Shown here one piece after another: positions 8,587 to 17,783 of a stretch of DNA of 64,000 nt. A model generated the notes under the pieces. That model was given only the letters and a program-made list of their open reading frames with translations. It did not search any database and was not told where the DNA came from. The DNA is from JADZEM01 sp046328125 (GTDB lineage: Bacteria > Chloroflexota > UBA6077 > JACCZL01). The translations under genes and the position numbers were made by a program. The DNA is taken from NCBI GenBank assembly GCA_046328125.1, contig JAXLXF010000005.1, forward strand, positions 270,676 to 334,675, read 5' to 3'. The first letter of the stretch is position 1, and each line of letters starts with the position of its first letter.

Positions 8587-9384
8587 ATGGCGGACAATCC
8601 TGAAGGCGTGAAGGCCCGGATCGGGCTTCAGTTCACGCGCATGGCTCCGACCTACGACGACGATGGCACATTCGCCCATTTCGGGCGGCGCCTCGTAGAC
8701 GCGGTTGGGGTCGAGCCGGGGCAACGCGTGCTCGACGTGGCGAGTGGGCGTGGCGCCGTGCTATTCCCGGCCTCGGAGCGGGTCGGACCAACCGGTCACG
8801 TCGAAGGGATCGACCTGGCTGAAGGCATGGTCGCCGCCGTCAACGCCGACGCCGAGCGTCTCGGCATCCCGGCGCGCGTGCGCGTGATGGACGCCGAGCA
8901 TCTCGACTTCCCGGATGCGTCATTTGACCGCGTCTTCTGCGGCTTCGGGATCATGTTTCCGCCGGATCAGGCTCAGGTGCTCCGAGAGATGCGGCGGGTG
9001 CTGCGTAGCGGTGGCCGACTCGGCGTCACGACGTGGCAGGCGCCTAGAATGCAAGACCTTGACCTCGTCCTGGCGAGAATGGGACAGAAATCATCTCTTC
9101 CGCCAGGGCAGATCGCCGATCCGGCGGTGCTGACGGACGTGGTGGTGCGCGCTGGGTTTTCGGACGTGCGCGTGGACGCGGAGACACGTCTCGTTGAACG
9201 CGTAGATGCTGACACATACTGGCAACAGGCCATGCGTTCAGCCATGAGCCGGAACCTCGAAGCACTGAGCGCAGAGCAGGTGAACCAGGTGCGCGCGGCG
9301 CTTGCCGATCAGCTAGAGCAGTACCGGCAGGCTGACGGCTTGCACGTCCCCGTCACGGCACTGCTCGCGACGGCCAGCCGCTAG
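8587..9384 (+). CDS. class I SAM-dependent methyltransferase (UbiE/Methyltransf_11-like)
   Basis: A 265-residue methyltransferase whose ATG at 8587 follows an AGGGGGAG ribosome-binding site. SAM-binding motif I reads VLDVASGRGAVLF (Asp50 area), followed by GIDLAEGMVAAV, an RVMDAEHLDFPD acidic loop, and VLRSGGRLGVTTW. The N-terminal FTRMAPTYDDDG segment resembles UbiE and arsenite-type methyltransferases. No ubiquinone, menaquinone or arsenic genes are adjacent, so the substrate is open. The frame runs upstream to 8287, but that part overlaps the preceding gene and lacks a domain. Confidence 0.82.
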   Translation: MADNPEGVKARIGLQFTRMAPTYDDDGTFAHFGRRLVDAVGVEPGQRVLDVASGRGAVLFPASERVGPTGHVEGIDLAEGMVAAVNADAERLGIPARVRVMDAEHLDFPDASFDRVFCGFGIMFPPDQAQVLREMRRVLRSGGRLGVTTWQAPRMQDLDLVLARMGQKSSLPPGQIADPAVLTDVVVRAGFSDVRVDAETRLVERVDADTYWQQAMRSAMSRNLEALSAEQVNQVRAALADQLEQYRQADGLHVPVTALLATASR

Positions 9385-9406
9385 CGACGAGTTGCGTCGT
9401 CTAGCG

Positions 9407-10159
9407 TCAGATCGGCAGTGAGAAGCCGCCGTCCACCACGATGGTCTGGCCCCGGATCATCTCGCCGCCGGGGCCGCACAGGAACGCGACCACCCGGGCG
9501 AGGTCGAGCGGCTCCACCATCCGGCCGGCCGGCGTCCGTGTCCGCGACCCTTCCAGCATCTCCTCGCGGCGCGGGAAGTGGGTCAGCGCGTCCGTCTCGA
9601 CCAGCCCGCCCGAGACGCAGTTGACGGCGATCCCATTCGGGGCCAGTTCCACAGCCAGGTAGCGGGTCAGTGACTCCAGCGCCGCCTTCGAGACGCCGAC
9701 CGCCGAGTACTCGGGGAGGACGCGCCCGCTGCCCAGGCTGGAGATGCCGACGATCCGCCCGCCGCGTCCGTCCATCAACGGGACAGCCGCTTTGGCGCAG
9801 AGCCACGCGCCCCGGGTGTTGATGTTGAGCGTCCAGTCCCAGTGCCTGAGCTCCAGCTCGCGGAGGGGGCGGATCACGCCGGAGGCGGCATTGTTGACCA
9901 GGATGTCCAGGTAGCCCCAGCGGTCCGCGATCTCGCCGAACATGCGGTCCACCCGGGCCGGGTCGCCGACGTGCGCTCGAACGGTCTCGGACTTGCGCCC
10001 GAGCGCCCGCACCGCCTCGGCGGTCTCCTCGGCCGCGTCGCCGTTGCGCAGGTAGTTGACCAGCACGTCCGCGCCGCGCTCGGCCAGCTCCAGCGCCACC
10101 GCCCGCCCGATGCCGCGCCCGCCGCCCGTCACGAGCGCGAGCTTGCCCTCCAGCTCCAT
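9407..10159 (-). CDS. fabL: enoyl-[acyl-carrier-protein] reductase III (FabL)
   Basis: A 250-residue SDR that reduces the enoyl-ACP double bond in the last step of each fatty-acid elongation cycle. It closely follows the Bacillus FabL pattern: TGGGRGIGRA cofactor motif, NNAASGV, HWDWTLNINTR, ISSLGSGRVLPEYSAVGVSKAAL with Tyr151 and Lys158 (the FabL-type Tyr-X6-Lys), VSGGLVETDALTHFP, RTPAGRMVE and MIRGQTIVVDGGFSL at the end. This is distinct from FabI. A TATAAC -10 box (10182-10187) and GGGAGGG ribosome-binding site precede ATG 10159. It is divergent from the DUF2254 gene and no other fatty-acid genes flank it. Confidence 0.9.
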   Translation of the reverse strand: MELEGKLALVTGGGRGIGRAVALELAERGADVLVNYLRNGDAAEETAEAVRALGRKSETVRAHVGDPARVDRMFGEIADRWGYLDILVNNAASGVIRPLRELELRHWDWTLNINTRGAWLCAKAAVPLMDGRGGRIVGISSLGSGRVLPEYSAVGVSKAALESLTRYLAVELAPNGIAVNCVSGGLVETDALTHFPRREEMLEGSRTRTPAGRMVEPLDLARVVAFLCGPGGEMIRGQTIVVDGGFSLPI

Positions 10160-10181
10160 CTACCCTCCCTGAGTCGATCCA

Positions 10182-10187
10182 GTTATA
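10182..10187 (-). promoter_or_regulatory. -10 box of fabL
   Basis: TATAAC on the minus strand, giving a predicted leader of about 16 bases that contains the GGGAGGG ribosome-binding site just before ATG 10159. No convincing -35 box is seen. Confidence 0.4.
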
Positions 10188-10273
10188 CCGAACCGTGGAC
10201 GGCTGCCCCGAGGAGATCCTAGAATCGGGCGGCGATAGCGCGCGGTCGCGAGCCGATTCGGGGGGTAGCGCCG

Positions 10274-11830
10274 GTGCCACTGCGTATCTTCCTCCGCTGG
10301 ATTCTGCCCGTCATCATCCTGGTCGTTGCCGTGACCGGCCTGACCGTGGTGAGTGGCGGCCTTGGCGCGCCCGACCAGCAGTTCACGCTGGGGGCGCTGG
10401 GCAGCGTCCAGTTCGTGCTCAACACGAACGCCGCCGCGCTCACCTCCGCGATGGCCGTGCTGATCGCCCTGGTGCTGCTGACCGTCCAGTTGACCGCGCA
10501 GCGCTACTCGTTCAGCGTCCTCGGCATCTTCGTGCAAGATCGCGTCAACTCGCTGCTGGTGACGCTGTTCATCATCACCATCGTCTTCAACCTCTGGCTC
10601 GGCCTGGTGCTGAAGGACGACTACATCCCCGGGCCACCCGTGCTGCTCGCGATGATGATGATGTCGCTCTGCTTCGCGATGCTGCCGCCATACGTCCTCT
10701 ACCTGTTCGACATCATCCGCCCGGACAACATCCTGGACCACATCCAGCGACAGTTCATGGCCTCGGTCCGGCCGACGCCGAAGCCGCGCCGCATCGAGCA
10801 GCGACGGGCAATGGCGACGCGCCAGATGGCCCAGATGGGCGACATCGCGCGGACGGCCGTCAACCTCTCCGACGGCGCTGTCGCGCGGCACAGCGTCTGG
10901 GTGCTCTACTGGAGCGTGTCGAGCTACCTCGAAGCGAAGGACCGCCTGGCGCCGGCCTGGTTCGCCGTCGAGGAGAACCAGTTCCGGGGCCGCCACGAGC
11001 TGGTGGTGCGCGAGATCGAGGAGACGATGACCTGGGTCGAGATCCGGATGCTCGACGAGCTGCGCGAGGTGTTCTTCGCGACCCTCAACAAGCTGCACGA
11101 TGTGAACAACACCGTCGCGCTGGTATTGCGCCTGCTCGGCGAGAAGTCCGTCGAGCGCGACGACCACGGCCTGTTCGCGGCGGTCATGAAGTTCTTCAAC
11201 ACGTTCCTGCGCGCCGCGATCAACCAGGGCGACGTGCGAGCGGGGTACCACGTCCTGTACCAGTACCGTCTGCTGGCCGACACCGCGATGGACTCCCACC
11301 CCGAGCTGACGCTCCAGATCGCACACCGACTCAGCTACTACGGCGACGCGGCGGCCGGCGGCCCGCTGCTCTGGATGTCGGCGGCGGCGGCGTACGACCT
11401 GCGCATCCTGGCCGAGAGCGCCCACGCCCGGAACGCCGGCGACCACGTGGTCCGAGCGATCGTGGAGGACGTCATCGACACCGTTCGGCGGGCCGAGGCG
11501 AAGCACTCGCCAGCCCTGCCACAGCTGTACAAGATGGCGATTGCATTGGGGGCGTACTTCCTGGTTCACAAAGAGGAGGCGCACGCGCGGCTGCTCTGCG
11601 ACACCCTGGCCGGCGTGCCGCCCACGACGCTCGACCGCGCCAGCGCCGAGCTGCTCGCCGTGGACGACCCGGTCTTCTGGGAGCTGACCGACCGTGTGGT
11701 CAACTTCGACTACGTCGAGCCGGACGTCCGCACCGCCATACCCACCATGGTGGGCATGGTCCCGAAGGAGCAGTCCGCGCTGGCCGAGTACGCGGTCAGG
11801 CCCGGCGCGGCGGCCCCGACCTCGACCTGA
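10274..11830 (+). CDS. DUF2254-type predicted membrane protein
   Basis: A 518-residue membrane protein starting at GTG 10274 behind a GGGGG ribosome-binding site. Four hydrophobic helices occupy roughly the first 160 residues (PVIILVVAVTGLTVVSG, LTSAMAVLIALVLLTVQL, LLVTLFIITIVFNLWLG, VLLAMMMMSLCFAMLP). The segment TVQLTAQRYSFSVLG is the DUF2254 signature. A long cytoplasmic helical region follows. Function of the family is unknown. The gene's 3' end overlaps the 3' end of the oppositely oriented cyclase-type regulator by 35 bases (11796-11830). Confidence 0.72.
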   Translation: MPLRIFLRWILPVIILVVAVTGLTVVSGGLGAPDQQFTLGALGSVQFVLNTNAAALTSAMAVLIALVLLTVQLTAQRYSFSVLGIFVQDRVNSLLVTLFIITIVFNLWLGLVLKDDYIPGPPVLLAMMMMSLCFAMLPPYVLYLFDIIRPDNILDHIQRQFMASVRPTPKPRRIEQRRAMATRQMAQMGDIARTAVNLSDGAVARHSVWVLYWSVSSYLEAKDRLAPAWFAVEENQFRGRHELVVREIEETMTWVEIRMLDELREVFFATLNKLHDVNNTVALVLRLLGEKSVERDDHGLFAAVMKFFNTFLRAAINQGDVRAGYHVLYQYRLLADTAMDSHPELTLQIAHRLSYYGDAAAGGPLLWMSAAAAYDLRILAESAHARNAGDHVVRAIVEDVIDTVRRAEAKHSPALPQLYKMAIALGAYFLVHKEEAHARLLCDTLAGVPPTTLDRASAELLAVDDPVFWELTDRVVNFDYVEPDVRTAIPTMVGMVPKEQSALAEYAVRPGAAAPTST

Positions 11831-14800
11831 CCAGGCGCGAGCCGACCGGGCAGCCGAGCGCCGTCAACATCGCTTGCGCCTGCTCGCGGACCGGCACGGC
11901 GGCGAAGTCGTTGCCGGACGCCTCGTGCAGCCGGGCCTGCACGAGCAGGGTGCGGGCGACCTCGAACGGCTGCTGCAGCGCCTCGGCCTGTCGACGTGCT
12001 CGTTCCAGCAGTTGGCGGGCGTGGTCGATTCGGCTGTCGCGGAGTGCCAGCACGGCCTCGGCACGGTCGGCGGCAATCGAGGCGGCCTGCCGCCCGAAAC
12101 GCTCGCCGCCGTCGCGGGCTAGCTTCGCGTGTGAGGCGGCGCTGTCCTCGTCGCCAAGCTCGGCCAGGGTCTCGGCCGCCAGCATGTGGAGGGTCACGTC
12201 GCACTGGGCGCAGTTGAGCGCGGCGGCCACCTCGCTGCCCTGCGCGATGGCCGCTCGGGCAGCGTCGTCGTCGCCGGCCAGAAAGCGATTGAACCCGAGC
12301 AGCGCGTGCATCAGCACCTGTCGGTGAGTGTTGGCGGTGTCCTCCAACCAGGCCGTCATCTGCTCCGCCGCCGACTCGATCTCGCCGCGCAGCGTGAGCA
12401 GCAGCATCAGCCACCATTCGTAGATCGCCCCGACGCCCACCAGTGTGGTGGACTGCCCGGCCGCGCGACGAAGGTCGGCCTCGGCGGCGGTCCACTCGCC
12501 GAGCAGGAACCGGCCGGCGCCGAGGATGCCGCGCACGGTGTTGTCGTCGGCAGTGGATTGCGTCGCTCGGGCGATCTCCAGCGCTTCGAGCATCTCGGCT
12601 TGCAGCCCCTCGTCGAATTCCCAGAACGCCCACACGTGCACGAGGCCGCGCGCCGTCAACGCCTTGAACAGCACCTGACGATCCTCGGGACGCTCGCGGG
12701 CCAGGGCGACCCACTCGTCCGACAACTCGTGCAGCTCGCGGCCCAGGACGCCCATCAGCGCCGGATGCGTCAGCGCCTCGTAGGCCGGGCCAAGATGCTG
12801 GAACGAGCCGCGCTCGCGAGCGATCTGGAGCGCCTTCCGCGCGGCTTCGGCGGCTCGAACGGTGTCGCTGTCCCAGACGTAGCTGGCCGCCTTCAGGCTC
12901 CAGGCGCCGCTCAGCTCAGGCGAGTCCGCCGGCAACCGCTCGAACGCCAGCGCCAGCTTCTGGCGGGCCGGGGCCACCTGGCCCTGGTAGCTGTGGAGGC
13001 GGGCCATCTTCAGCGCCAGCGAGCCGACGATGGCGCTTTGGGTGCGCTTGCTCGCGGCAACACTGGCGGCGGCAGCGGGGCTGGCATCGGCCTCGTCGCC
13101 CGACGGTGTGTCCAGCTCCTTGAGCGCCAGCACGTGGTGCTCGATGGCCGCTCGGTAGTCCACCAGGGCAGCGTCGTACTCGCCGGTCAGGGCGCGCAGG
13201 TCGCCGCGACGCTCGCAGAGCAGCGCCACGACCTTTGGCGAGGCCCCAGCGGCCGAGCGGGCGGCTGATTCGATGGCGATGGTGAAGTTGCCGATCGCCT
13301 CGTCGTTGGCATAGGCGGCGGCGGCCTGCTCGGCGGCGAGGCGGCTGTAGCGGAACGCCCGCTCCCAGGACTCACCCTCCCAGAAGTGGCGCGCCAGCTC
13401 GCCGTACTGCTCTTCCAGGTTGTCGGCGTAGATCTCTTCCAGCGCCCAGCCGACCTGGACGTGGATCTCGCGCCGCCGTCGCACCAGCAGCGACCGCGCG
13501 GCCGCCTCCTGGATCACCAGTTGGGTGAAGGCGTAGCGCCGTTCGGGGATGACCGTCTCTTCGCGGAGGAGGCCGGCCCGGAGGGCCTCGCGAATGTGGC
13601 GGTCGAGCTCGGGGCCGCCGTCCGCGACACGCCGCAGCACCCGCTCCGACAGCTCCCGCCCGATGACGGCGGCGATCTGGAGGGTGCGCCGCACGCCGGC
13701 CGGCAGGCGGTCGATGCGGGCCATCACGGCGGCGAGGAGCGTGTTCGGGATGGCGAGATCGTGGATGTCGCCGTCCGCGACCCAGCGGTCGTTGTCGTAG
13801 CGCAGGGCGCCGCTGTCGATCAGGGCGCGCAGCACTTCCTCGATGAAGAACGGATTGCCCTCGGTGCGGGCCAGCACCAGCTCCTCGACGTGGGCCGGGG
13901 TGTCGGCGCAGGCCAGCAGGCTGCACATCAGCTCGCGGGCGGCCGATTCCGGCAGCGGCCCGACCGAGAGCTCGGCGTAGCGGTGGGGGAACGCGCGGGC
14001 GGCCTGCTCCTTCAGCTGCCAGGACGGCGCGTCCGGCTCCGGCGTGAAGACGTAGACGAACAGGATCGGCGTCTCGTCTGACATGCTCATCAGCTCGATC
14101 AGCAGCTCGATCGAGCTGGGATCGGCCCACTGGAGCGCGTCGAGCACCAGCACCAGCGGCCGGTCCGCCATCAGCGCCCTGAGCAGGCGCCGGGCGGCGT
14201 CCACGACGCGCCACTGCAGCTGCTGGGCGGTCAGGCCGGCGGTCGGCTCGACGTCGGACTCTGCGCCCATCGCCAGCCCGAGCGGCGTCAGCAGGTCGAG
14301 CAGGCCCAGCTGCTCGAGCTTCTCGCTCAGCGCTTCGACCAGGCGCGCCTCTGACGCGCCCGGGCGGAGATCCAGCAGGCGGGCCAGGATCTCGCGGATC
14401 AGGCGGTAGCTGAGGGCCTGGGCGTGAGACGGCGCGATCGCCTCGACCCAACGCAAGCCGAGCTCTTCGCCGTGCTCGCGTGCTTCGGCCAGCAGCCGAC
14501 TCTTGCCGACGCCGTGCTCGCCGATGATCGCGGTGAGGCGGCCGCGCCCCCGGGCGAGCTCCTGCATCTGTGTCCGCAGCTCGCGCAGCTCCGTGAGGCG
14601 GCCAACGAGCGGGCTCTTCTGCATCGTGGCGGTCGCGCCGAGGGCCGGGGTCGCGGGGGTGAGGGTGCCGCGCACTTTGAAGGCCGGAACCGGCTGCGTC
14701 TTGCCCTTGAGGACGAGCGGTTCGATTGGGGTCACGTCGAAAACCGCGCCAGCCTGGCGGGCGGTCTCCTCGCCGAGCAGGATGTTGCCAGGGTTGGCGG

Positions 14801-15647
14801 CGGTCTGGAGCCGCGCGGCGGTGTTGACGACGTCCCCGAAGACCGAGTACTCGCGGTGGCCGCCGACGTCGCGAATGCCGGCGATCACCTCGCCGCTGTT
14901 GATCCCGATCCGCAGCCGCAGCTCCAGCTCGTTGCCGTCGCGATCGAGCTGGTGGAGCGCGGCGACCGCCTGGTGCATCGCGAGAGCCGCGTGGACCGCC
15001 CGGACCGGGTCGTCCTCATGGGCGACCGGCGCCCCGAACAGCGCCATCACTGCGTCGCCCATGAACTTGTCGATGGTGCCGCCATAGAGGGAGACGGCTT
15101 CTGCCAGCCGCGCCAGCACCGCTGCCGAGAGCTCGCGGACGTCCTCCGGATCGAGCCGCTCCGAGAGCGTGGTGAAGCCGACGATGTCCGCGAACAGGAC
15201 GCTGACGACCCGTCGCTCCTCGTCGAGGTCGTCGTCCACGTCGATCTCGTCCGGGTCGAAGTCGTCGGCAGAACCGTTCTGGGCAGCGGTGGGGCTCGGT
15301 ACGCGCGCGACGCCATTCGTCTGGGCGGTCTCAGCCGGTGCGACGGTAGAGGTCAGCGGGAGGGCCGGCGGCGGCGCGAATGCTGGGGCCGGCATGACCG
15401 TGGGCCGAGCCACGACCGATCTGCGCGGCGCGTCGCCGTCATGTCCGGCTGACTCGGGCGTCAGCGCCTCGCCGCAGCTCTGGCAGTATGGCTGCCCGAC
15501 CGTCGCGACCGTGCCGCAGCTCCAGCAGTAGAACAGCAGGCGCGTCCCGCAGCTCCCGCAGAAGCGCGCGAGGGGGCTGTTGTTGGTGCCGCAGACGGCG
15601 CAGACGACGATACTGGACGGTGGGGCTGGAACCATGGGCACGCTCAT
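11796..15647 (-). CDS. zinc-ribbon / class III nucleotide cyclase / AAA-STAND ATPase / TPR regulator
   Basis: A 1283-residue multidomain signalling protein. Residues 1-60 hold a double zinc ribbon (Cys16, 19, 30, 33, 41, 44, 55, 58). A Pro/Ala-rich and acidic linker leads to a class III cyclase domain at about 146-325, with metal-binding Asp154 (FADIVGF) and Asp198 (MGDAV) and the YSVFGDVVNTAARLQ block. An AAA/STAND ATPase domain follows, with Walker A GEHGVGKS near 376-383 and Walker B LVLVLDALQWAD. The C-terminal 500 residues are helical TPR-like repeats. Such proteins couple cNMP synthesis to large scaffolds. The start is supported by a TATAAC box six bases upstream, implying a leaderless mRNA. 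Confidence 0.9.
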   Translation of the reverse strand: MSVPMVPAPPSSIVVCAVCGTNNSPLARFCGSCGTRLLFYCWSCGTVATVGQPYCQSCGEALTPESAGHDGDAPRRSVVARPTVMPAPAFAPPPALPLTSTVAPAETAQTNGVARVPSPTAAQNGSADDFDPDEIDVDDDLDEERRVVSVLFADIVGFTTLSERLDPEDVRELSAAVLARLAEAVSLYGGTIDKFMGDAVMALFGAPVAHEDDPVRAVHAALAMHQAVAALHQLDRDGNELELRLRIGINSGEVIAGIRDVGGHREYSVFGDVVNTAARLQTAANPGNILLGEETARQAGAVFDVTPIEPLVLKGKTQPVPAFKVRGTLTPATPALGATATMQKSPLVGRLTELRELRTQMQELARGRGRLTAIIGEHGVGKSRLLAEAREHGEELGLRWVEAIAPSHAQALSYRLIREILARLLDLRPGASEARLVEALSEKLEQLGLLDLLTPLGLAMGAESDVEPTAGLTAQQLQWRVVDAARRLLRALMADRPLVLVLDALQWADPSSIELLIELMSMSDETPILFVYVFTPEPDAPSWQLKEQAARAFPHRYAELSVGPLPESAARELMCSLLACADTPAHVEELVLARTEGNPFFIEEVLRALIDSGALRYDNDRWVADGDIHDLAIPNTLLAAVMARIDRLPAGVRRTLQIAAVIGRELSERVLRRVADGGPELDRHIREALRAGLLREETVIPERRYAFTQLVIQEAAARSLLVRRRREIHVQVGWALEEIYADNLEEQYGELARHFWEGESWERAFRYSRLAAEQAAAAYANDEAIGNFTIAIESAARSAAGASPKVVALLCERRGDLRALTGEYDAALVDYRAAIEHHVLALKELDTPSGDEADASPAAAASVAASKRTQSAIVGSLALKMARLHSYQGQVAPARQKLALAFERLPADSPELSGAWSLKAASYVWDSDTVRAAEAARKALQIARERGSFQHLGPAYEALTHPALMGVLGRELHELSDEWVALARERPEDRQVLFKALTARGLVHVWAFWEFDEGLQAEMLEALEIARATQSTADDNTVRGILGAGRFLLGEWTAAEADLRRAAGQSTTLVGVGAIYEWWLMLLLTLRGEIESAAEQMTAWLEDTANTHRQVLMHALLGFNRFLAGDDDAARAAIAQGSEVAAALNCAQCDVTLHMLAAETLAELGDEDSAASHAKLARDGGERFGRQAASIAADRAEAVLALRDSRIDHARQLLERARRQAEALQQPFEVARTLLVQARLHEASGNDFAAVPVREQAQAMLTALGCPVGSRLVRSRSGPPRRA

Positions 15648-15653
15648 GGAACT

Positions 15654-15659
15654 GTTATA
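15654..15659 (-). promoter_or_regulatory. -10 box of leaderless cyclase-regulator gene
   Basis: TATAAC on the minus strand with only six bases between it and ATG 15647, so transcription should begin at or next to the A of the start codon. No ribosome-binding site can fit. Confidence 0.5.
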
Positions 15660-15827
15660 GCGAGGAGACGGCGCCGCCCGGCGAAACGGGCTCCGGCACC
15701 TGATACTCGCGGCACGATTGCTCTCCAGCTATCGTTCTGCCTACAGTGCCATGTCCGATCGTCACGGGTTTCCGCTCGGGACGCTCGGTGGGCTGGCGCG
15801 GCTATGCGTATGAGGAGGCTCTGGCTG

Positions 15828-16403
15828 ATGCGAGAGGTTGTGGTCGGAACTGGTCGGCTGCAGGTCCGGCGTGGAGACATCACCTCGCTCGGCCGACACG
15901 TCGGCGCGATCGTGAACGCCGCCAACCGATCACTCAGTCCGGGCGGCGGCGTCTGTGGCGCGATACACACCTTCGGCGGCCCGGCCATCGCCACCGAGTG
16001 CGCATTGCTCGGGCCGATCGAGACCGGGATGGCCGCGATCACGACGGCTGGCCGCCTGGACGCCGACGCGGTCATTCACGCGGTGGGACCGGTCTGGGAG
16101 GGCGGCGAGGCCGACGAGGACCGGTTCCTGGCGGCGGCGTATCGCTGTAGCCTGCAACTGGCGGCTACGCATGGACTCAGGTCGATCGCGTTCCCCTCGA
16201 TCAGCACCGGGATCTACGGATTCCCGGTCGAGCGGGCGGCGATGATCGCCATCGGGACGGTCGCGGCGTTCTTGAAGCGCGAGAGCGGTGTGGACGAGGT
16301 GCTGCTGGTTCAATTCTCAGAGGGGGATGCCGTGGTGTACGAGTCCGCGCTCGACCGCTGGGAGCTAATGCAGGCGGCGCGCTCGTCGCAGGGCGCGGGC
16401 TGA
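15828..16403 (+). CDS. macrodomain protein (ADP-ribose / O-acetyl-ADP-ribose binding)
   Basis: A 191-residue single macrodomain that binds ADP-ribose and in related proteins (YmdB type) hydrolyses O-acetyl-ADP-ribose or ADP-ribosyl links. Motifs are RRGDIT near the N-terminus, IVNAANRSLSPGGGVCGAIH, with the Asn and Gly-rich loop that cradle ADP-ribose, and FPSISTGIYGFP. ATG 15828 is chosen over ATG 15804 because an AGGAGG ribosome-binding site at 15813-15818 stands nine bases before it and would lie inside the longer frame. It is monocistronic, with no neighbouring ADP-ribosyltransferase or sirtuin. Confidence 0.9.
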   Translation: MREVVVGTGRLQVRRGDITSLGRHVGAIVNAANRSLSPGGGVCGAIHTFGGPAIATECALLGPIETGMAAITTAGRLDADAVIHAVGPVWEGGEADEDRFLAAAYRCSLQLAATHGLRSIAFPSISTGIYGFPVERAAMIAIGTVAAFLKRESGVDEVLLVQFSEGDAVVYESALDRWELMQAARSSQGAG

Positions 16404-16435
16404 GCGCGGCTCGTCAGGCTCACCCACGGGACCGG

Positions 16436-16954
16436 TCACGGCGCCAGCTGCTCGCGGTAGCGGCCGTCGTACCGCGCCCGTCCGACCGTCGTCTCGAAGA
16501 TGAACTGGCAGAGGGCGATCCCCGGACGGAGCGCCAGCGGCATCGGGCCGGCGTTGTTGATCTCCAGCGCCTGGTGATTGTCGATGCCCGGCTGAATGAA
16601 CGCCGCCGTGATGTGGACCATCAGGCCGAGCCGCGCGAATCGGCTGCGTCCCTGGAGCCAGCCGCAGAGGTCGTCCGGCAGGGTGATCCGCTCGCGAGTC
16701 AGGCCGTGGCAGGTCTCGCCCGGCATCACGACGAAGTAGTCCTCGTCGCCCACTTCGACGATCTCGGAGACGTCCTCGTACGGGGCCTCCTCGGTGACGT
16801 GGAAGATGTCGCGGACGCGCCTGAAGACCCGGAACTGATTGGCGAGATGGAGGTCAACCGAGGCCGGCCCCACGAACTGCTCGTCGAACGGGTCGATCCC
16901 GATATCGCCCGCTCGCACCCGCCGCACGATCTCGTCCCGCGTCAGAATCGCCAT
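16436..16954 (-). CDS. dcd: dCTP deaminase / dUTPase family protein
   Basis: A 172-residue nucleotide-metabolism enzyme that deaminates dCTP to dUTP (some relatives also hydrolyse dUTP). It shows the family start MAILTRDEI, the GPASVDLHLANQF block, the catalytic region LQGRSRFARLGLMVH, and QALEINNAGPMPLALRPGIALCQFIFE with the conserved Glu. The frame extends upstream to 17044 with a Trp/Gly/Arg-rich stretch encoded by a large hairpin repeat. That part is not protein-like, and ATG 16954 has an AAGGG ribosome-binding site. It is convergent with the macrodomain gene. Confidence 0.9.
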   Translation of the reverse strand: MAILTRDEIVRRVRAGDIGIDPFDEQFVGPASVDLHLANQFRVFRRVRDIFHVTEEAPYEDVSEIVEVGDEDYFVVMPGETCHGLTRERITLPDDLCGWLQGRSRFARLGLMVHITAAFIQPGIDNHQALEINNAGPMPLALRPGIALCQFIFETTVGRARYDGRYREQLAP

Positions 16955-17018
16955 TGTCGACAGCCCTTCTCTCCGCGATCTCCTCCGATGATACCGGCGC
17001 CGAGCGGCACGTCCCGAA

Positions 17019-17117
17019 AAGCCCCACCCCCAGCCCCTCCCCATTGCGATGGAGAGGGGAGACGTTCAAAGCTGCTCCCCTCTCCATCGCAATGGGGAGG
17101 GGCTGGGGGTGGGGCTT
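17019..17117. repeat. 99-bp perfect hairpin of C-rich/G-rich arms
   Basis: Two 42-base arms (17019-17060 and 17076-17117) are exact reverse complements, separated by a 15-base loop. The left arm is C-rich (GCCCCACCCCCAGCCCC at its outer end) and the inner part reads ATTGCGATGGAGAGGGGA. It sits in the divergent region between dcd and the chromate transporter genes, so it is not a simple 3' terminator. It resembles a mobile palindromic repeat unit; no transposase is nearby. Confidence 0.85.
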
Positions 17118-17192
17118 CCCCGGATTGCTGGTGACACGACGAGCGGTTGACTACCATTCCGCCGTGCGACACTCCAGAATGGCGGCCGGCGG

Positions 17193-17783
17193 GTGGAGAG
17201 TGGGACGGTGAGCGCCGTCGAGCCTGCCGCGATCGACGCGCCCGCGGCACAGGCTGAGCCGACCCGCCTGGGCCTGTTCCTGACCTTCTTTCAGATCGGC
17301 ATTTGCGGCTTTGGCGGCGTCGGGCCGTGGGCGCGGCGGATCATCGTGGAGGAGCGCGGCTGGCTGGACGACCGCCAGTACGCCGAGCTGCTGGGACTCT
17401 GCCAGGTGCTCCCCGGCCCGAACGTCGGGAACGTCTCGGTGATGGTCGGGGACCGGTTCTACGGACTCGCAGGGTCGATCCTCGCATTCACGGGTTTGAT
17501 GAGCGGCCCGATGTCGATCCTGTTCGTCCTGGCTTACCTGTACGACCGATTCGGCGAGCTGGCGTACGTGAACGCCGCTATCGGCGGGGTGGCAGCGGCA
17601 GCGGCCGGCCTGTTCCTCGGGACCGCGCTGAAGATCGCCGAGCGACTCAAACTGACTGCGCCAGCCCTGGCGCTCACCGCGACCGCGTTCGTGGCGGTGG
17701 GCCTGCTCCACTGGCCGCTGATCTACGTCGTGCTGGCGCTGGCACCGGTCGGCATCCTGCTGGCGTGGCGGGCGCAGTGGTAG
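17193..17783 (+). CDS. chromate transporter family protein, N-terminal-type half (ChrA short form)
   Basis: A 196-residue membrane protein of the Chromate_transp family with about five hydrophobic segments. The signature GFGGVGPWARRIIVEERGWL followed by LLGLCQVLPGPNVGNVSVMVG is the family motif. In short-ChrA systems two such half proteins form the heteromeric carrier for chromate or a related oxyanion. GTG 17193 is given. GTG 17208, which has the better-placed GGTGGAGAG ribosome-binding site, is an equal alternative and would shorten the protein by five residues. It overlaps its partner gene by seven bases. Confidence 0.85.
   Translation: MESGTVSAVEPAAIDAPAAQAEPTRLGLFLTFFQIGICGFGGVGPWARRIIVEERGWLDDRQYAELLGLCQVLPGPNVGNVSVMVGDRFYGLAGSILAFTGLMSGPMSILFVLAYLYDRFGELAYVNAAIGGVAAAAAGLFLGTALKIAERLKLTAPALALTATAFVAVGLLHWPLIYVVLALAPVGILLAWRAQW

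Noticed and set aside
12186..13268. 360-codon plus-strand frame opposite the cyclase regulator
   Set aside because: It is a mirror of the TPR region; composition is Arg/Gln/Gly-rich and no ribosome-binding site or domain is seen.
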